From Janthinobacterium sp. 1_2014MBL_MicDiv (GTDB lineage Bacteria > Pseudomonadota > Gammaproteobacteria > Burkholderiales > Burkholderiaceae_D), in the NCBI RefSeq assembly GCF_001865675.1, contig NZ_CP011319.1:2604001-2668000 (forward strand): a stretch of DNA of 64,000 bases, given 5' to 3'. The position numbers and the translations under genes are program-made. Numbering within the stretch: the stretch's first letter is position 1; each line of letters begins with the position of its first letter. The notes below the pieces were generated by a model, which worked only from the letters and a program-made list of their open reading frames with translations, did no database searches and was not told the DNA's origin. Shown piece by piece: positions 7,768 through 16,726 of this stretch.

Positions 7768-8181
7768 ATGACTGTTTTCAGTATCGGTGGCACCAATTTT
7801 GAAGTGGACGTGGCGAAATCAGGCATTCGCCTGGAAGGCGATGGCAGTGGCTTGCTGGAGCTCAATATCGATATCCATGGCGACGACGATGTATTCATGC
7901 GCTTGACCGAGGAGGACGATGCGGAATGGGCGTGGGCCCTGTATCCGCCGGCCTTTTTCCTGCACGGCTTGCGCGTGCAGGCAGGGCCGCAGGGGGAATT
8001 CACTGCCGGTCCGCTTGATACGGAGTCCGATGCCGAGGAGTCGGGTATCTATATGATGGAGTACGGCGACGTATCGGCCGTCCATGTCGTCGAATTGTCG
8101 GCGCGGCGTCTGGCCATGTCGGGCATGGTGGACTTGTGCGGCCAGCGGCTGCCATTTCATATCGAGATGCCGCGCGCATAG
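7768..8181 (+). CDS. Hypothetical acidic protein
   Basis: A 137-residue soluble protein starting at the ATG at 7768, with AGGAG nine bases upstream. It looks beta-rich and very acidic (LDTESDAEESG, DIHGDDDVFMRLTEEDD) and has no cysteine pair or membrane segment. It resembles small proteins annotated as immunity or hypothetical in type VI and CDI regions, but I see no toxin gene here. It is the last gene of the plus-strand island; the phytase operon converges on it. Confidence 0.55.
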   Translation: MTVFSIGGTNFEVDVAKSGIRLEGDGSGLLELNIDIHGDDDVFMRLTEEDDAEWAWALYPPAFFLHGLRVQAGPQGEFTAGPLDTESDAEESGIYMMEYGDVSAVHVVELSARRLAMSGMVDLCGQRLPFHIEMPRA

Positions 8182-8269
8182 TGCCGGGTACTCGGGGGCG
8201 GTTCCCCCGGGGTCGGAATGCGCGCCATTGGCGCGTATTCCCCGGCAGATCTGCCCCCTTCCTGCGTCA

Positions 8270-10150
8270 TTACTCCAGCTTCAACGCCTTCGCCACATCC
8301 GCCCACGCCACATACTTGAAGTTCTGCGGGCCGTCGGGCAGGCGCTTGTAGCCGTCCTGTATCACCAGCATGCCTTGCGCGTAGGCGCCGCCCAGGTTGG
8401 CGGAGGTAACGTCGAGACCGTCCGTCTCCGACGTGCCGTCTATGCCGGCCGGCAAGTTAAAGCCGACCTTGAAGCGGCCGCGCACCTTGTACGGCGCTTG
8501 CGCGTCGAGCACGACGTAGCTGCTGTCGCCCTGGCTGGAGACGACCAGGTAGCCGGTGTCAGGCGCGCTACCCGGCTGGCGGTAGATAGCCATGCCTTCC
8601 ACGTCGGCCGTCAACTGCGGGCCGACCGGCAAGACCATGGTCAGCGCGTCCGGCTTGGCGGCGTCGGCCGAGGTGGTCCACACGCCGCGCGTTTCTTCGC
8701 CGAGGAAGAGGCGGCCATTGGCGTCGTCGGCCACGCAGCCTTCCGGTTGCGTGGCGACCTTGATGCTGCGCAAGAGGGTGGCGGTAAACTTGTTCTCGCT
8801 CATGCCGATCCGGTACTGCTGGAAGGTGCCGTCCTTGTCGTTGATGAACGCTTCCACGCCGCCGCCAGCCGGCTGGTACAGACACATGCCGTAGATGCTT
8901 TTCAGCCCGGTAGGGAAACGGCCCGCCTCCGTCACTTCGCCGCTGGCATTGATCGTGAACAGCATCATGCTGTTGTCGTCGCGCTGGGTGGCGACGGCCA
9001 GGTCGACCTTGCCGCCGCCAAGGCTGATGTTCTGCCGCACGTCGACGTTGTTCAGGCGGCCCACTTCCAGCAGCTGGGTTTGCTTGCCTTGCAGGTCGTA
9101 GACGAGCAAGCCTTGCTTCTTGTTCGTGCCGAGAATGCGCGCGTCGCCCGGCTTGCTGGACAGCCAGATGGCCGGGTCGTCGGCCGCGTCGCCCTGGCGC
9201 GCCATCGGTTCCGTCTGCGCTTGCGGGGCGACGATGGCGACCGCTGGCTGGATTTCCGCCTGGCCCGTCCACTTCAATGGCCGCGCTTGCCAGCCATTTT
9301 TGCCGCGCAGCAATAACGAGCTGGCATCGAGCGCCAGCTGGCTGTCGCCCTTGCGCACATTCAAGGCGACGGCTTGCGGCGGCAGGGCCGTCCACTTGCC
9401 GCCCTGGTGTGCCAGCAGATGCAGTTTTTCTGCCTTGCCGTCGAGCACGGCCACGCCGCCGGGCAGCACAGCCAGTGCGCCGGCACCGCCATCGAGCTGG
9501 CCATACGGCTTGCGCAAGGCCACGACTTCGCGCTTGCCCATGCCTTCGGCATCGGCGTCATACGCCCACACGCCCATGTTCGCTTCGCTCACCAGCAGGC
9601 GCTGCGCGCCATCGTCGATCCGGCAATGTTTCGTATGCGGCGGCAAGGCCAGCTTGCGTACCAGCTGGCGCTGCTCGCCCTGCATCACCCACTGTTCCGC
9701 TTGCCCATCCTTGCCGATCAAGAACAGATGCTCGAGCTGCTGGGCATCGCGGTACAGACACGACGCTTCCACGGAAAACGTCGGCACGGGAAACGGCGCC
9801 AGTTTCACCAGCTTGCCGGCCTGTACATCGACGGCGACGGGCAGCGGGCGCTGCGTGTCCGCTTCCAGGAAGACGGCCAGAACCTTGCCGCCATCGATGC
9901 GCGTGTCGAGCTGTTTGGCGCGCACGGCGATGCGGTCCTGTTCCTGGCCGGCAGGGTCGAACAGGCGCAGGCCGTGCTTGTCGAGAAGCAGCCAGCCGCC
10001 GCCGGGCAGGCGCGCCAGCTCTTCCGCTTCCTGCGTGAAGGCGGGAGGAGCCATGGCGGCGGGCGCGGCCTGCGTCACGCCGCTGAAAGAAAAGGCGGCC
10101 AGCAAAGCACTGCAGAGTACGGTCTTTTTCATCTTGTTCAAATTCATCAT
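8270..10150 (-). CDS. Dual-domain beta-propeller phytase (3-phytase)
   Basis: A 626-residue exported enzyme expected to hydrolyse phytate stepwise in a calcium-dependent way. The signal peptide covers about residues 1-28. The C-terminal half (from about residue 300) is a complete BPP domain with the diagnostic stretch DAADDPAIWLSSKPGDARI, then NKKQGLLVYDL, DNSMMLFTI, QPEGCVADD and DGTSETDGLDV; the acidic clusters bind calcium and phosphate. The N-terminal half is a second, weaker propeller lacking those motifs, an arrangement known from dual-domain BPPs. The start overlaps the stop of the upstream TonB receptor gene (TGATG), implying translational coupling. An internal ATG at 10132 would also preserve the signal peptide. 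Confidence 0.9.
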   Translation of the reverse strand: MMNLNKMKKTVLCSALLAAFSFSGVTQAAPAAMAPPAFTQEAEELARLPGGGWLLLDKHGLRLFDPAGQEQDRIAVRAKQLDTRIDGGKVLAVFLEADTQRPLPVAVDVQAGKLVKLAPFPVPTFSVEASCLYRDAQQLEHLFLIGKDGQAEQWVMQGEQRQLVRKLALPPHTKHCRIDDGAQRLLVSEANMGVWAYDADAEGMGKREVVALRKPYGQLDGGAGALAVLPGGVAVLDGKAEKLHLLAHQGGKWTALPPQAVALNVRKGDSQLALDASSLLLRGKNGWQARPLKWTGQAEIQPAVAIVAPQAQTEPMARQGDAADDPAIWLSSKPGDARILGTNKKQGLLVYDLQGKQTQLLEVGRLNNVDVRQNISLGGGKVDLAVATQRDDNSMMLFTINASGEVTEAGRFPTGLKSIYGMCLYQPAGGGVEAFINDKDGTFQQYRIGMSENKFTATLLRSIKVATQPEGCVADDANGRLFLGEETRGVWTTSADAAKPDALTMVLPVGPQLTADVEGMAIYRQPGSAPDTGYLVVSSQGDSSYVVLDAQAPYKVRGRFKVGFNLPAGIDGTSETDGLDVTSANLGGAYAQGMLVIQDGYKRLPDGPQNFKYVAWADVAKALKLE

Positions 10151-12684
10151 CAGAAGGCGCTGGCTTTCAGGCTCACCTTGAAGGTGCGGCCATATTGTTC
10201 GTTCTGCACGTTGTATTGCTTCGTGCCCTGGTAGACATAGTATTTCTCGTTGTTCAGGTTGGCCGCTTCGAAAATCACCTGGAATTGCTTGTTGATCTGG
10301 TATGACAGCGAGAAATCGAGCTGCTTCTGGCTGTCGACGATGTGGTCCTGGCTTGAATCGAGGATATCGCCGCCCATTTCCAGCAGATACGGCGACTTGT
10401 AGTTGAGGGCCAGGCGGGCGCTGACGGGACCCGTTTCATAGCCCAGCATCAGGTTCATCACCTGGTTCGACTGGCCCGGCAGGCGGATGTCGCGGTTGAC
10501 CTGCTTGCCTGCCGCCTTGTCGAAACGGCCGATCTGCGCGCTCGACGTGCTCAGCGTGCCATTCACGCCCACGAGGAATTTGTTCCACGGCGCCGGCAGC
10601 ATGCGCAACGGCTGCATATAGGCCAGTTCGATGCCTTTCACCTTGGCCGCATCGCCATTCGCATACGAGGTGGCCGTCGTGTAGCCGGCCCACTGGCCCG
10701 TGCCGGCCAGGTTCGTCGTGTACGTAAAATTCTTGATGTCCTTGTAGAAACCGTAGGCCGACATCACGCCGTCATTGCCCAGCACGCGCTCGATGCCCAG
10801 ATCCAGGTTGTTCGCCTTCAGCGGCTTCAGGTCCGGGTTGCCGATCACGGCTTCCGTGTTGCTGGCCAGGCTGACGCCGGGCGCCAGCTGGCTGAAATTG
10901 GCGCGCACCACGGCTTGCGTCCAGGCGGCCCGCACGCTGGTCTTTTGATCCAGGTCATAACGCGTCTGCAGGTTCGGCAGCCAGTTGGTGTACGAGCGTG
11001 CGCGCGTCAAGGGCGTGGCGACGCCGGCGCTGTCCACTTGCGAGCCGGCCGCTTCAAAGCTGGTGCGCTCGGCGCGCACGCCACCGAGGAGGTGCCAGGC
11101 ATCGAAGTCGTAGCTGTTTTGCACATACATGGCGTTGATGTCTTCATGCATGCGGTAGTCGTTGATGATGGACTCGGTTGCCAGGCGTGCCTTGGCGCGG
11201 TCCAGCCCGGCCACGCGGGCGCGGATCAGGGCCGGATCCAGGGCCACGCCGATGTTGCCCAGGTCGTAATCGAGGCTGTGGCCTTGCACGAAGCTGCTCA
11301 TCGACGTGGACCCGGCGCCCCAGTAGTTGCCGCTGGTGGCCTTGCTGCTGTTGTACGCCCATTGATCCGTGTCATTGCTTTTCTCGCGGCGGCTGACCTT
11401 GGCGCCGAATTTCAGGGTGGCGATGTCGAACTTGCGCGCCAGGTCGATGCGCGCGTGGTGTTCATTGTCCTTCGAGTAGCGCTTTTGCAGCGTGATGGCG
11501 TTGAGCGCGTAGCTGGCCGGGTCGTACAGCGAGGCGGGGCCGCTCAGCCTGGGTTGCTGCGTATCGGTGAAGCTGATGCCGGGGAAGTTGCTGAGACCGC
11601 GGAAACGGCCGTCGTTCAGCGATTCCGGCGTGTCTTCCGTGGCGCGGCTCATGCCGCCTTTCACGTCCAGCGTCCAGTCGCCCGATTTTTGCTGCGTGCC
11701 CAGCACCAGCGAGCGCACCTGCTGCGTGTACTTGCGCTGGCGGATGCGGCGCTCGGCGCGCGCGCCGGCCGTTTCCCCTTCGGCCAGGCTGCCGCCGGCG
11801 ATATTGCTGATGGTCAAGCGGTCGCGCACTTCATTGTCGGAAAACTCGCTGACGAACGAGCGCAGGAACCAGCTGTTGCCCGCTTCGGGACGGTAATCGA
11901 GGTTGACGGCCAGCGCGCCGCGCTTGCGCACGGGCAGGTAGTCGCGCAATTCCAGGCCGGATACGCGGCCCTTGCTCCAGGCGCCGCCCGTTTCCACGTC
12001 GTCGGAACCGAACGAGCGCTTTTCCGCGCTCAGGCCGGCTGCCACGCCCAGCTTGCCGTCGAGGAAGCGCTGGGCCCACAGGGCGCCGCCGCTGGGGCTG
12101 GTCTTGCCCGTCTTTTCATCGTGGCTGGCGCCCACGTTGGCCGACAGCAGCTTGCCCGGCAAGTCGAAGGCGGACAGCGATTTCACCTCGACCGTGGCAC
12201 CCAGCGAGTTGGCGTCCATTTCCGGCAGCAAGGTCTTCGACACTTCCAGCGTGCGGATCAGGCCGGCAGGCAGGATGTCCAGCGCCACGGCGCGGCGGCC
12301 CGCTTCCGGCGACGGCACCAGCGCGCCATTGATGGTGACGGCGTTCAGGTCCGGGCCCAGGCCGCGCACGGTGATGTAGCGGCCTTCGCCCTGGTCGCGC
12401 TGCACGGACACGCCCGGCAAGCGGGCCAGCGCCTCGGCCGCGTTCTTGTCGGGCAGGCCGCCGATATCGTCGCTGCTGATGACGCTGATGATGTTGTCGG
12501 CTTTTTCCTGCGCCGCGATGGCGTTGCGCAGGCTGGCGCGCTGGCCGCTGACGACCACGGTGGCGGCCGCCTGGCCGTCTTCCTGTGCCTGGGCCTGGCT
12601 GGTGCCGCCAAAGACGGCCATGATGCCGAGGGCCAGGGCCGTCAGGCGCAGCGGGGAGGGAGTCGAAGTGTGCATGGTTTTCAT
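10150..12684 (-). CDS. TonB-dependent outer-membrane receptor coupled to phytase
   Basis: An 844-residue outer-membrane receptor: signal peptide to about residue 34 (ending AQAQ), plug domain (VVVSGQRASLRNAI, then GRYITVRGLGPDLNAVTING), then a 22-strand barrel ending in a C-terminal Phe (FKVSLKASAF). The plug type is that of the Caulobacter/Xanthomonas receptors commonly linked to carbohydrate or phosphate-ester uptake. Its stop overlaps the phytase start by one base, so receptor and enzyme are made together. The likely cargo is phytate, a breakdown product, or their metal complexes (inference). The ATG at 12684 is chosen for the signal peptide; the frame stays open upstream to 12891. Confidence 0.88.
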   Translation of the reverse strand: MKTMHTSTPSPLRLTALALGIMAVFGGTSQAQAQEDGQAAATVVVSGQRASLRNAIAAQEKADNIISVISSDDIGGLPDKNAAEALARLPGVSVQRDQGEGRYITVRGLGPDLNAVTINGALVPSPEAGRRAVALDILPAGLIRTLEVSKTLLPEMDANSLGATVEVKSLSAFDLPGKLLSANVGASHDEKTGKTSPSGGALWAQRFLDGKLGVAAGLSAEKRSFGSDDVETGGAWSKGRVSGLELRDYLPVRKRGALAVNLDYRPEAGNSWFLRSFVSEFSDNEVRDRLTISNIAGGSLAEGETAGARAERRIRQRKYTQQVRSLVLGTQQKSGDWTLDVKGGMSRATEDTPESLNDGRFRGLSNFPGISFTDTQQPRLSGPASLYDPASYALNAITLQKRYSKDNEHHARIDLARKFDIATLKFGAKVSRREKSNDTDQWAYNSSKATSGNYWGAGSTSMSSFVQGHSLDYDLGNIGVALDPALIRARVAGLDRAKARLATESIINDYRMHEDINAMYVQNSYDFDAWHLLGGVRAERTSFEAAGSQVDSAGVATPLTRARSYTNWLPNLQTRYDLDQKTSVRAAWTQAVVRANFSQLAPGVSLASNTEAVIGNPDLKPLKANNLDLGIERVLGNDGVMSAYGFYKDIKNFTYTTNLAGTGQWAGYTTATSYANGDAAKVKGIELAYMQPLRMLPAPWNKFLVGVNGTLSTSSAQIGRFDKAAGKQVNRDIRLPGQSNQVMNLMLGYETGPVSARLALNYKSPYLLEMGGDILDSSQDHIVDSQKQLDFSLSYQINKQFQVIFEAANLNNEKYYVYQGTKQYNVQNEQYGRTFKVSLKASAF

Positions 12685-12990
12685 GAAGAGCTCGGTTAGG
12701 GGAGGGAACCGGGCGGATTCTAGGCAGCAAATATGACCATTGCGTGACAGGCAAGGGCTTGCCGCCCTGAAAACAACGGCAGGCAAGCGCTTTCCAGCCA
12801 GAAATGAATCGTGGTGAGCTGAAATGACCTGCGCGCGCCGGGCGCATGGGCTGGCGCTTGCCGCATTTGCATCATGTTGCTTCGCAATCATGAGCCGTTT
12901 GCACCTGTCGCACGCGAGGCGGGCATGTCATCGTGCCGTCATGGGCGGACGCTATCGTGGCGGCAGCACCACTTTTAAAGGTTTCCCCAC
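12685..12990. promoter_or_regulatory. Divergent intergenic region (TonB receptor / GGDEF gene)
   Basis: 306 bases separating two divergent units, so promoters for both should lie here. I see no convincing -10/-35 pair, no Fur-type box and no Pho-box repeat that would tie the phytase operon to iron or phosphate control. The end nearest the plus-strand gene is AC-rich. Confidence 0.35.
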
Positions 12991-13881
12991 ATGCTGCCAC
13001 TCCACCGCAACAGCCTGATTGCCGCCGCGCTGGCGCTGCCCCTGTTCTTTTTCCTTTACGCCACCTTGGGGCAGCCGAAGCCGATCGCCCTCTGGAAGTG
13101 GATGGACATCGTGTGCGAAGGCGGCACGGCCATCATGGCCGGCGTGTGGTTCCTGTTTACTCTGAGCAGCCGGCCGCGCGGCCTCGTGACGCGCCTGATC
13201 GCCGGCGGCCTGTGCGCCATCATGCTCGGTTCCTGGGCCGATTGCCTCGACGAATTCTTCGCCGTCGACAAGCGCGCCGTGTGGGATAACTGGCTCGAAG
13301 GCTTGATTCCGTTCGGCATGCTGCTGCTGACCATCGGCATGTATTACTGGCGCCACGAGCAGTTTCGCCTGAACGAGCACCTGCAAAAGCGCGAGCGCCT
13401 GTTCCGCGACCACCGCGCCTTCGACCGCATCACGCAGCTGGCCGACGCCAGCTACCTGCGCACGCAGATCCGCCTGGAGCAGGAGCGCCGGCCGGGCCTC
13501 GATTGCGCGCTGGTCTTGCTCGACATCGACAGCTTTCACCTGATTAACCGCGAATACGGCCACCGCGAAGGCGACCGCGTGCTGCAGGCCGTGGGGCACA
13601 TGCTGCTGCTCAATCTGCGCAATGACGACTTGCTGTGCCGCTATGCGGGAGACCGCTTCGCCGTGCTGATGCCGGGCGTGTCGCGCGAGGCGGCGGCCGT
13701 GTGCGCGCGCCACCTGTGCGCGATGGTGGGGCAGATGCGCCACCACGCCAACGACAACCGCGAAATCCGCCTGAGCCTGCGCCACGCCTGTTCGCTGGCC
13801 GATGGCGTGCCGGAAGTGGTCCTGGCCGAACTGAGCCGCGCGGTGGAGACGCCGCGCGCGCATGCCGCCGCGCCCGCCTGA
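12991..13881 (+). CDS. Membrane protein with degenerate GGDEF domain
   Basis: A 296-residue protein with four membrane segments (about residues 8-28, 42-60, 66-84 and 104-122), a short linker helix (EHLQKRERLFRDHRAFDRITQL), and a GGDEF fold. The substrate region is recognisable (LDIDSFHLINREYGHREGDR), but the active-site loop reads AGDRF at 219-223 instead of GG[DE]EF, so the metal-binding and catalytic acid is Arg. It is probably unable to make cyclic-di-GMP and may act as a GTP or c-di-GMP sensor or scaffold. Its stop overlaps the next ATG (TGATG), coupling it to an AraC-type regulator. Confidence 0.8.
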   Translation: MLPLHRNSLIAAALALPLFFFLYATLGQPKPIALWKWMDIVCEGGTAIMAGVWFLFTLSSRPRGLVTRLIAGGLCAIMLGSWADCLDEFFAVDKRAVWDNWLEGLIPFGMLLLTIGMYYWRHEQFRLNEHLQKRERLFRDHRAFDRITQLADASYLRTQIRLEQERRPGLDCALVLLDIDSFHLINREYGHREGDRVLQAVGHMLLLNLRNDDLLCRYAGDRFAVLMPGVSREAAAVCARHLCAMVGQMRHHANDNREIRLSLRHACSLADGVPEVVLAELSRAVETPRAHAAAPA

Positions 13882-14906
13882 TGTCGCTGAACCAGGCGGG
13901 CGACCCCAGCATCGCGGCGCGCCACCAGCCGGCGCTGGTGCTCGACTATGCGCGCAGCCGCGACCTGGCCACGGCGCCGCTGCTCAAGGGCACGGGCCTC
14001 GATGACGGTCCGCTGCCATCGGAGGAAAGCCAGGTCAGCGCCGCGCAATACCTGCAATTGCTGGCCAACGTGGCGCGCGGCCTCGACAGTGCTGACACGA
14101 GCTTCATGCTGGGCCAGCAAATGCTGCCCGGCCATTACGGCGCCGTCAGCCACGCCTTGCTGCAGGCGCAGAACCTGCGCCAGGCCTTGAGCATCCTGTG
14201 CGACTTCCACACGCTGCTGTGTCCGCTGTTGCAGCCGCGCCTGCGCGAGGCGGGCGAGCTGCACGTGCTGTACTGGACCGATGCGTTCGGCGCCCCGAGC
14301 CAGCTGCCTTTCCTCGTCGAGATGCACATGACGGCGCTGGCCGCCATGTGCCGCTGGCTGGCCGGCGAGACGCTGCCGTGGCGTTTCTGCTTCAACCGGG
14401 CGCAGCCGCGGCATGTGGAGCAGCACGAGGTGCACCTGGGCCAGGCGCTGCGTTTCGATTGCCAGGTCGACGCCATGCTGATCGAATCGGGCTGGCTCGA
14501 CCGTCCCTGGCCGCGCGGCAATGCCACGGCGGCGGCGCTGGCCATGCGCGCGGCGGCATTGGCGCCGGCGCCGGCCGCCAGCCTGCTCGGCGCGCTGTAC
14601 GACTACCTGCTGGAGCATATCCGCTGCGCGCCCACGCTGGAGCGCACGGCGCAGGACTTCGGCGTCAGTCCCGCCACCTTCAAGCGCCACCTGGCGCGCC
14701 ATGGCACGCATTTCCAGGCCGAGCTCGACCAGGTGCGCGCGCACAAGGCGATCTACCTGTTCCAGGCCCATGGCTACGACAACGACGCCGTGGCCGCCTA
14801 TCTCGGCTTTCATGATGCCACCAACTTTCGCCGTTCGTTCAAGCGCTGGACGGGGCAAACGCCGCAATTGCTGCGCCACGCGCTGGCCCTGTTCGTCGCT
14901 GGCTGA
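13881..14906 (+). CDS. AraC-family transcriptional regulator (arabinose-binding-type N-domain)
   Basis: A 341-residue regulator. Residues about 20-210 form the long N-terminal sensor domain of the OruR/ArgR subgroup (SSADTSFMLGQQMLPGHYGA type layout, then CDFHTLLCPLLQPRL). Residues about 240-335 hold two helix-turn-helix units: TLERTAQDFGVSPATFKRHL and DNDAVAAYLGFHDATNFRRS, ending FKRWTGQTPQ, the usual AraC signature. It overlaps the preceding degenerate-GGDEF gene by one base, which suggests that gene and regulator serve one pathway. The phc-like operon starts 425 bases downstream and is a possible target (inference). Confidence 0.88.
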   Translation: MSLNQAGDPSIAARHQPALVLDYARSRDLATAPLLKGTGLDDGPLPSEESQVSAAQYLQLLANVARGLDSADTSFMLGQQMLPGHYGAVSHALLQAQNLRQALSILCDFHTLLCPLLQPRLREAGELHVLYWTDAFGAPSQLPFLVEMHMTALAAMCRWLAGETLPWRFCFNRAQPRHVEQHEVHLGQALRFDCQVDAMLIESGWLDRPWPRGNATAAALAMRAAALAPAPAASLLGALYDYLLEHIRCAPTLERTAQDFGVSPATFKRHLARHGTHFQAELDQVRAHKAIYLFQAHGYDNDAVAAYLGFHDATNFRRSFKRWTGQTPQLLRHALALFVAG

Positions 14907-15331
14907 GAACGCGGATCAACACCTGCTGCACGTCGCGATGACGGCCTGCGCTGCCCGCTGCCTGCGCGGCCCCGTGCACGGACAGCGGCGCTTCGCGGCC
15001 GTATCCCGCTTCCGCCCGCCACGGTTTGGATGGGCGTTGCCCGTTCCTGGCCGGCGCGAATTGCGGCAGCGTTGCGCGATAGCGCCAGTGTGAGTCGTTC
15101 CAGAGGGAACAATTGCCCGTTCTGCTACATCCATAGTACACTCGGCAAGAGAGCGAGCAGACGCGCTTTGAGGCGGTCCGGCTGGCGTGGCGTCACACGA
15201 CGCCGCAGCGCCGCCATATCGATGGTGCGCCGGTGGCAGCCGACCGGCTTGCCTTGCCTTAACCCAGTCTGGCAACTGGCGCCCCGATGGCTGGCGCGCC
15301 GGAAAACCGGGCCACTTGATAATGTTCAATC
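14907..15331. promoter_or_regulatory. 425-base non-coding region upstream of the phcBSRQ-like operon
   Basis: No convincing gene is found. The stretch is long compared with other gaps in the window and should contain the promoter and control sites of the four-gene operon. I could not pick a reliable -35/-10 pair; a somewhat AT-richer patch around 15110-15140 is the best candidate. No terminator follows the AraC gene clearly. Confidence 0.35.
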
Positions 15332-16726
15332 GTGTATTCACAATCGCAAATCGATCCAGTCGTCAGTTTCCGCAACACCCAGGGTGAGGCGGTGCGCGGC
15401 ACGATTTTCAACCTGCAGCGCAACTCGCTGGTGATGGAAATCTACAATCCATACTCGATTGTGCAGGTCAGCGAGGTACTCAACGAGCTGACGGTGCGCA
15501 TGGGGGCGAAAAACGCCTACGTCGGCAAGGCGGTCGTCATCAGCAGCGTCAACACGGGCCTGACGGCGATCGTCTCGGTGACCCTGATCGACGAATGGCG
15601 CGAACTGAGCGATGTGGTGGTGGTCAAGGGCGCGGTGGCGAAGGAGTCCAGCGCCTTTGTCGCCGGCTGGGGCGAGCGCTTCCGCATCCGCCGCGACTAC
15701 CAGATCGTCGTCAATGAAATGCGCGCCTTTTTGTCCGAAGTGGCGCGCTGGGTCGAGCAGGTCGACTTGTCCGACTCGCTGCCCAAGGAAAATGGCCGTT
15801 TGCGCGCCGATATCTTCGACGAGCTCGCGCTGCCGCTGATGGAGCAAACCCAGCTGTACTTGCGCCAGCTCGAGACCGAGGCGTCGCTGGTCGAGGAAGA
15901 GCGGGCACCGGCCCACCGCGCGTTTGCCCAGGCGGCGCTGCACCCGCTGATCCTGCGCGCGCCATTCGTCTTTCGCACGTTCACCAAGCCGCTCGGCTAT
16001 GCGGGCGACTACCAGATGGTCAACCAGTTGCTGGACGACCCGCGCCAGGGACCGAGCACGTATTTTCAGATCGTCAATGCGGCCTTCCTGCAGGCGGCCG
16101 TGGCCACCGCGCACCGCAACCGCATCGATATCCTGACGGAATTCCTGACGCAGAAGGCGGCCGCCGCGCGCGCCGCCGGGCGCGTCTTCAAGGTGCTCAA
16201 CGTGGGCTGCGGCCCGGCCATCGAAGTGCAGCGCTTCCTCGACACCTGTGCCGATGCGCAGTGGCTGGCCTTTGAACTCGTCGACTTCAGCAGCGAGACG
16301 CTGGACTGGACGCGTGCGCGCCTGACCACCATCATGCAACGCACGGGCCGCGTGGTCGAGATCGACTATGTGCACGACTCCGTGCACAACCTGCTCAAGC
16401 GCCGGCATGGCGCCGGCGTCACCGGCTTGCCCGGCAGTTTCGATGCCGTGTATTGCGCCGGCCTGTTCGACTACCTGTCCGACAAGGTCTGCGCGCGCCT
16501 GCTGCTGCACTTCGCTTCGCGCGTGGGGCCGGGCGGGCGCCTGCTGGTGACGAATGTGCACGCCAACAATCCCGGCAAGTTCGGCATGGAGCATTTGCTG
16601 GAATGGCATTTGATCTATCGCAATGAAGAGAGCCTGTCGGCCCTGCTGCCCGAGTATGCGACGGACCCGCATATCTATGTCGATGCCACGGGCGTGAATG
16701 TGTTCGCGGAAGTGAGCATTCCCTGA
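15332..16726 (+). CDS. phcB: PhcB-like SAM methyltransferase (3-hydroxy fatty acid methyl ester synthase type)
   Basis: A 464-residue protein. Residues about 10-110 form a PilZ-like beta domain (RGTIFNLQRNSLVMEIYNPY). The C-terminal part is a class I methyltransferase with motif I VLNVGCGPA (288-296) and a later FDAVYCAGLFDYLSD motif. The family is annotated as extracellular factor 3-hydroxypalmitate methyl ester synthesis; Ralstonia PhcB makes 3-OH-PAME or 3-OH-MAME from SAM and a 3-hydroxy fatty acid. The GTG at 15332 is the best start; no ATG precedes the first domain in frame. Its stop overlaps the next ATG (TGATG). The product identity and chain length cannot be predicted here. Confidence 0.75.
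   Translation: MYSQSQIDPVVSFRNTQGEAVRGTIFNLQRNSLVMEIYNPYSIVQVSEVLNELTVRMGAKNAYVGKAVVISSVNTGLTAIVSVTLIDEWRELSDVVVVKGAVAKESSAFVAGWGERFRIRRDYQIVVNEMRAFLSEVARWVEQVDLSDSLPKENGRLRADIFDELALPLMEQTQLYLRQLETEASLVEEERAPAHRAFAQAALHPLILRAPFVFRTFTKPLGYAGDYQMVNQLLDDPRQGPSTYFQIVNAAFLQAAVATAHRNRIDILTEFLTQKAAAARAAGRVFKVLNVGCGPAIEVQRFLDTCADAQWLAFELVDFSSETLDWTRARLTTIMQRTGRVVEIDYVHDSVHNLLKRRHGAGVTGLPGSFDAVYCAGLFDYLSDKVCARLLLHFASRVGPGGRLLVTNVHANNPGKFGMEHLLEWHLIYRNEESLSALLPEYATDPHIYVDATGVNVFAEVSIP

Noticed and set aside
8084..9316. Long plus-strand open frame across the phytase gene
   Set aside because: It is antisense to a well-supported coding gene and its translation lacks any recognisable domain; high-GC antisense frames are common here.
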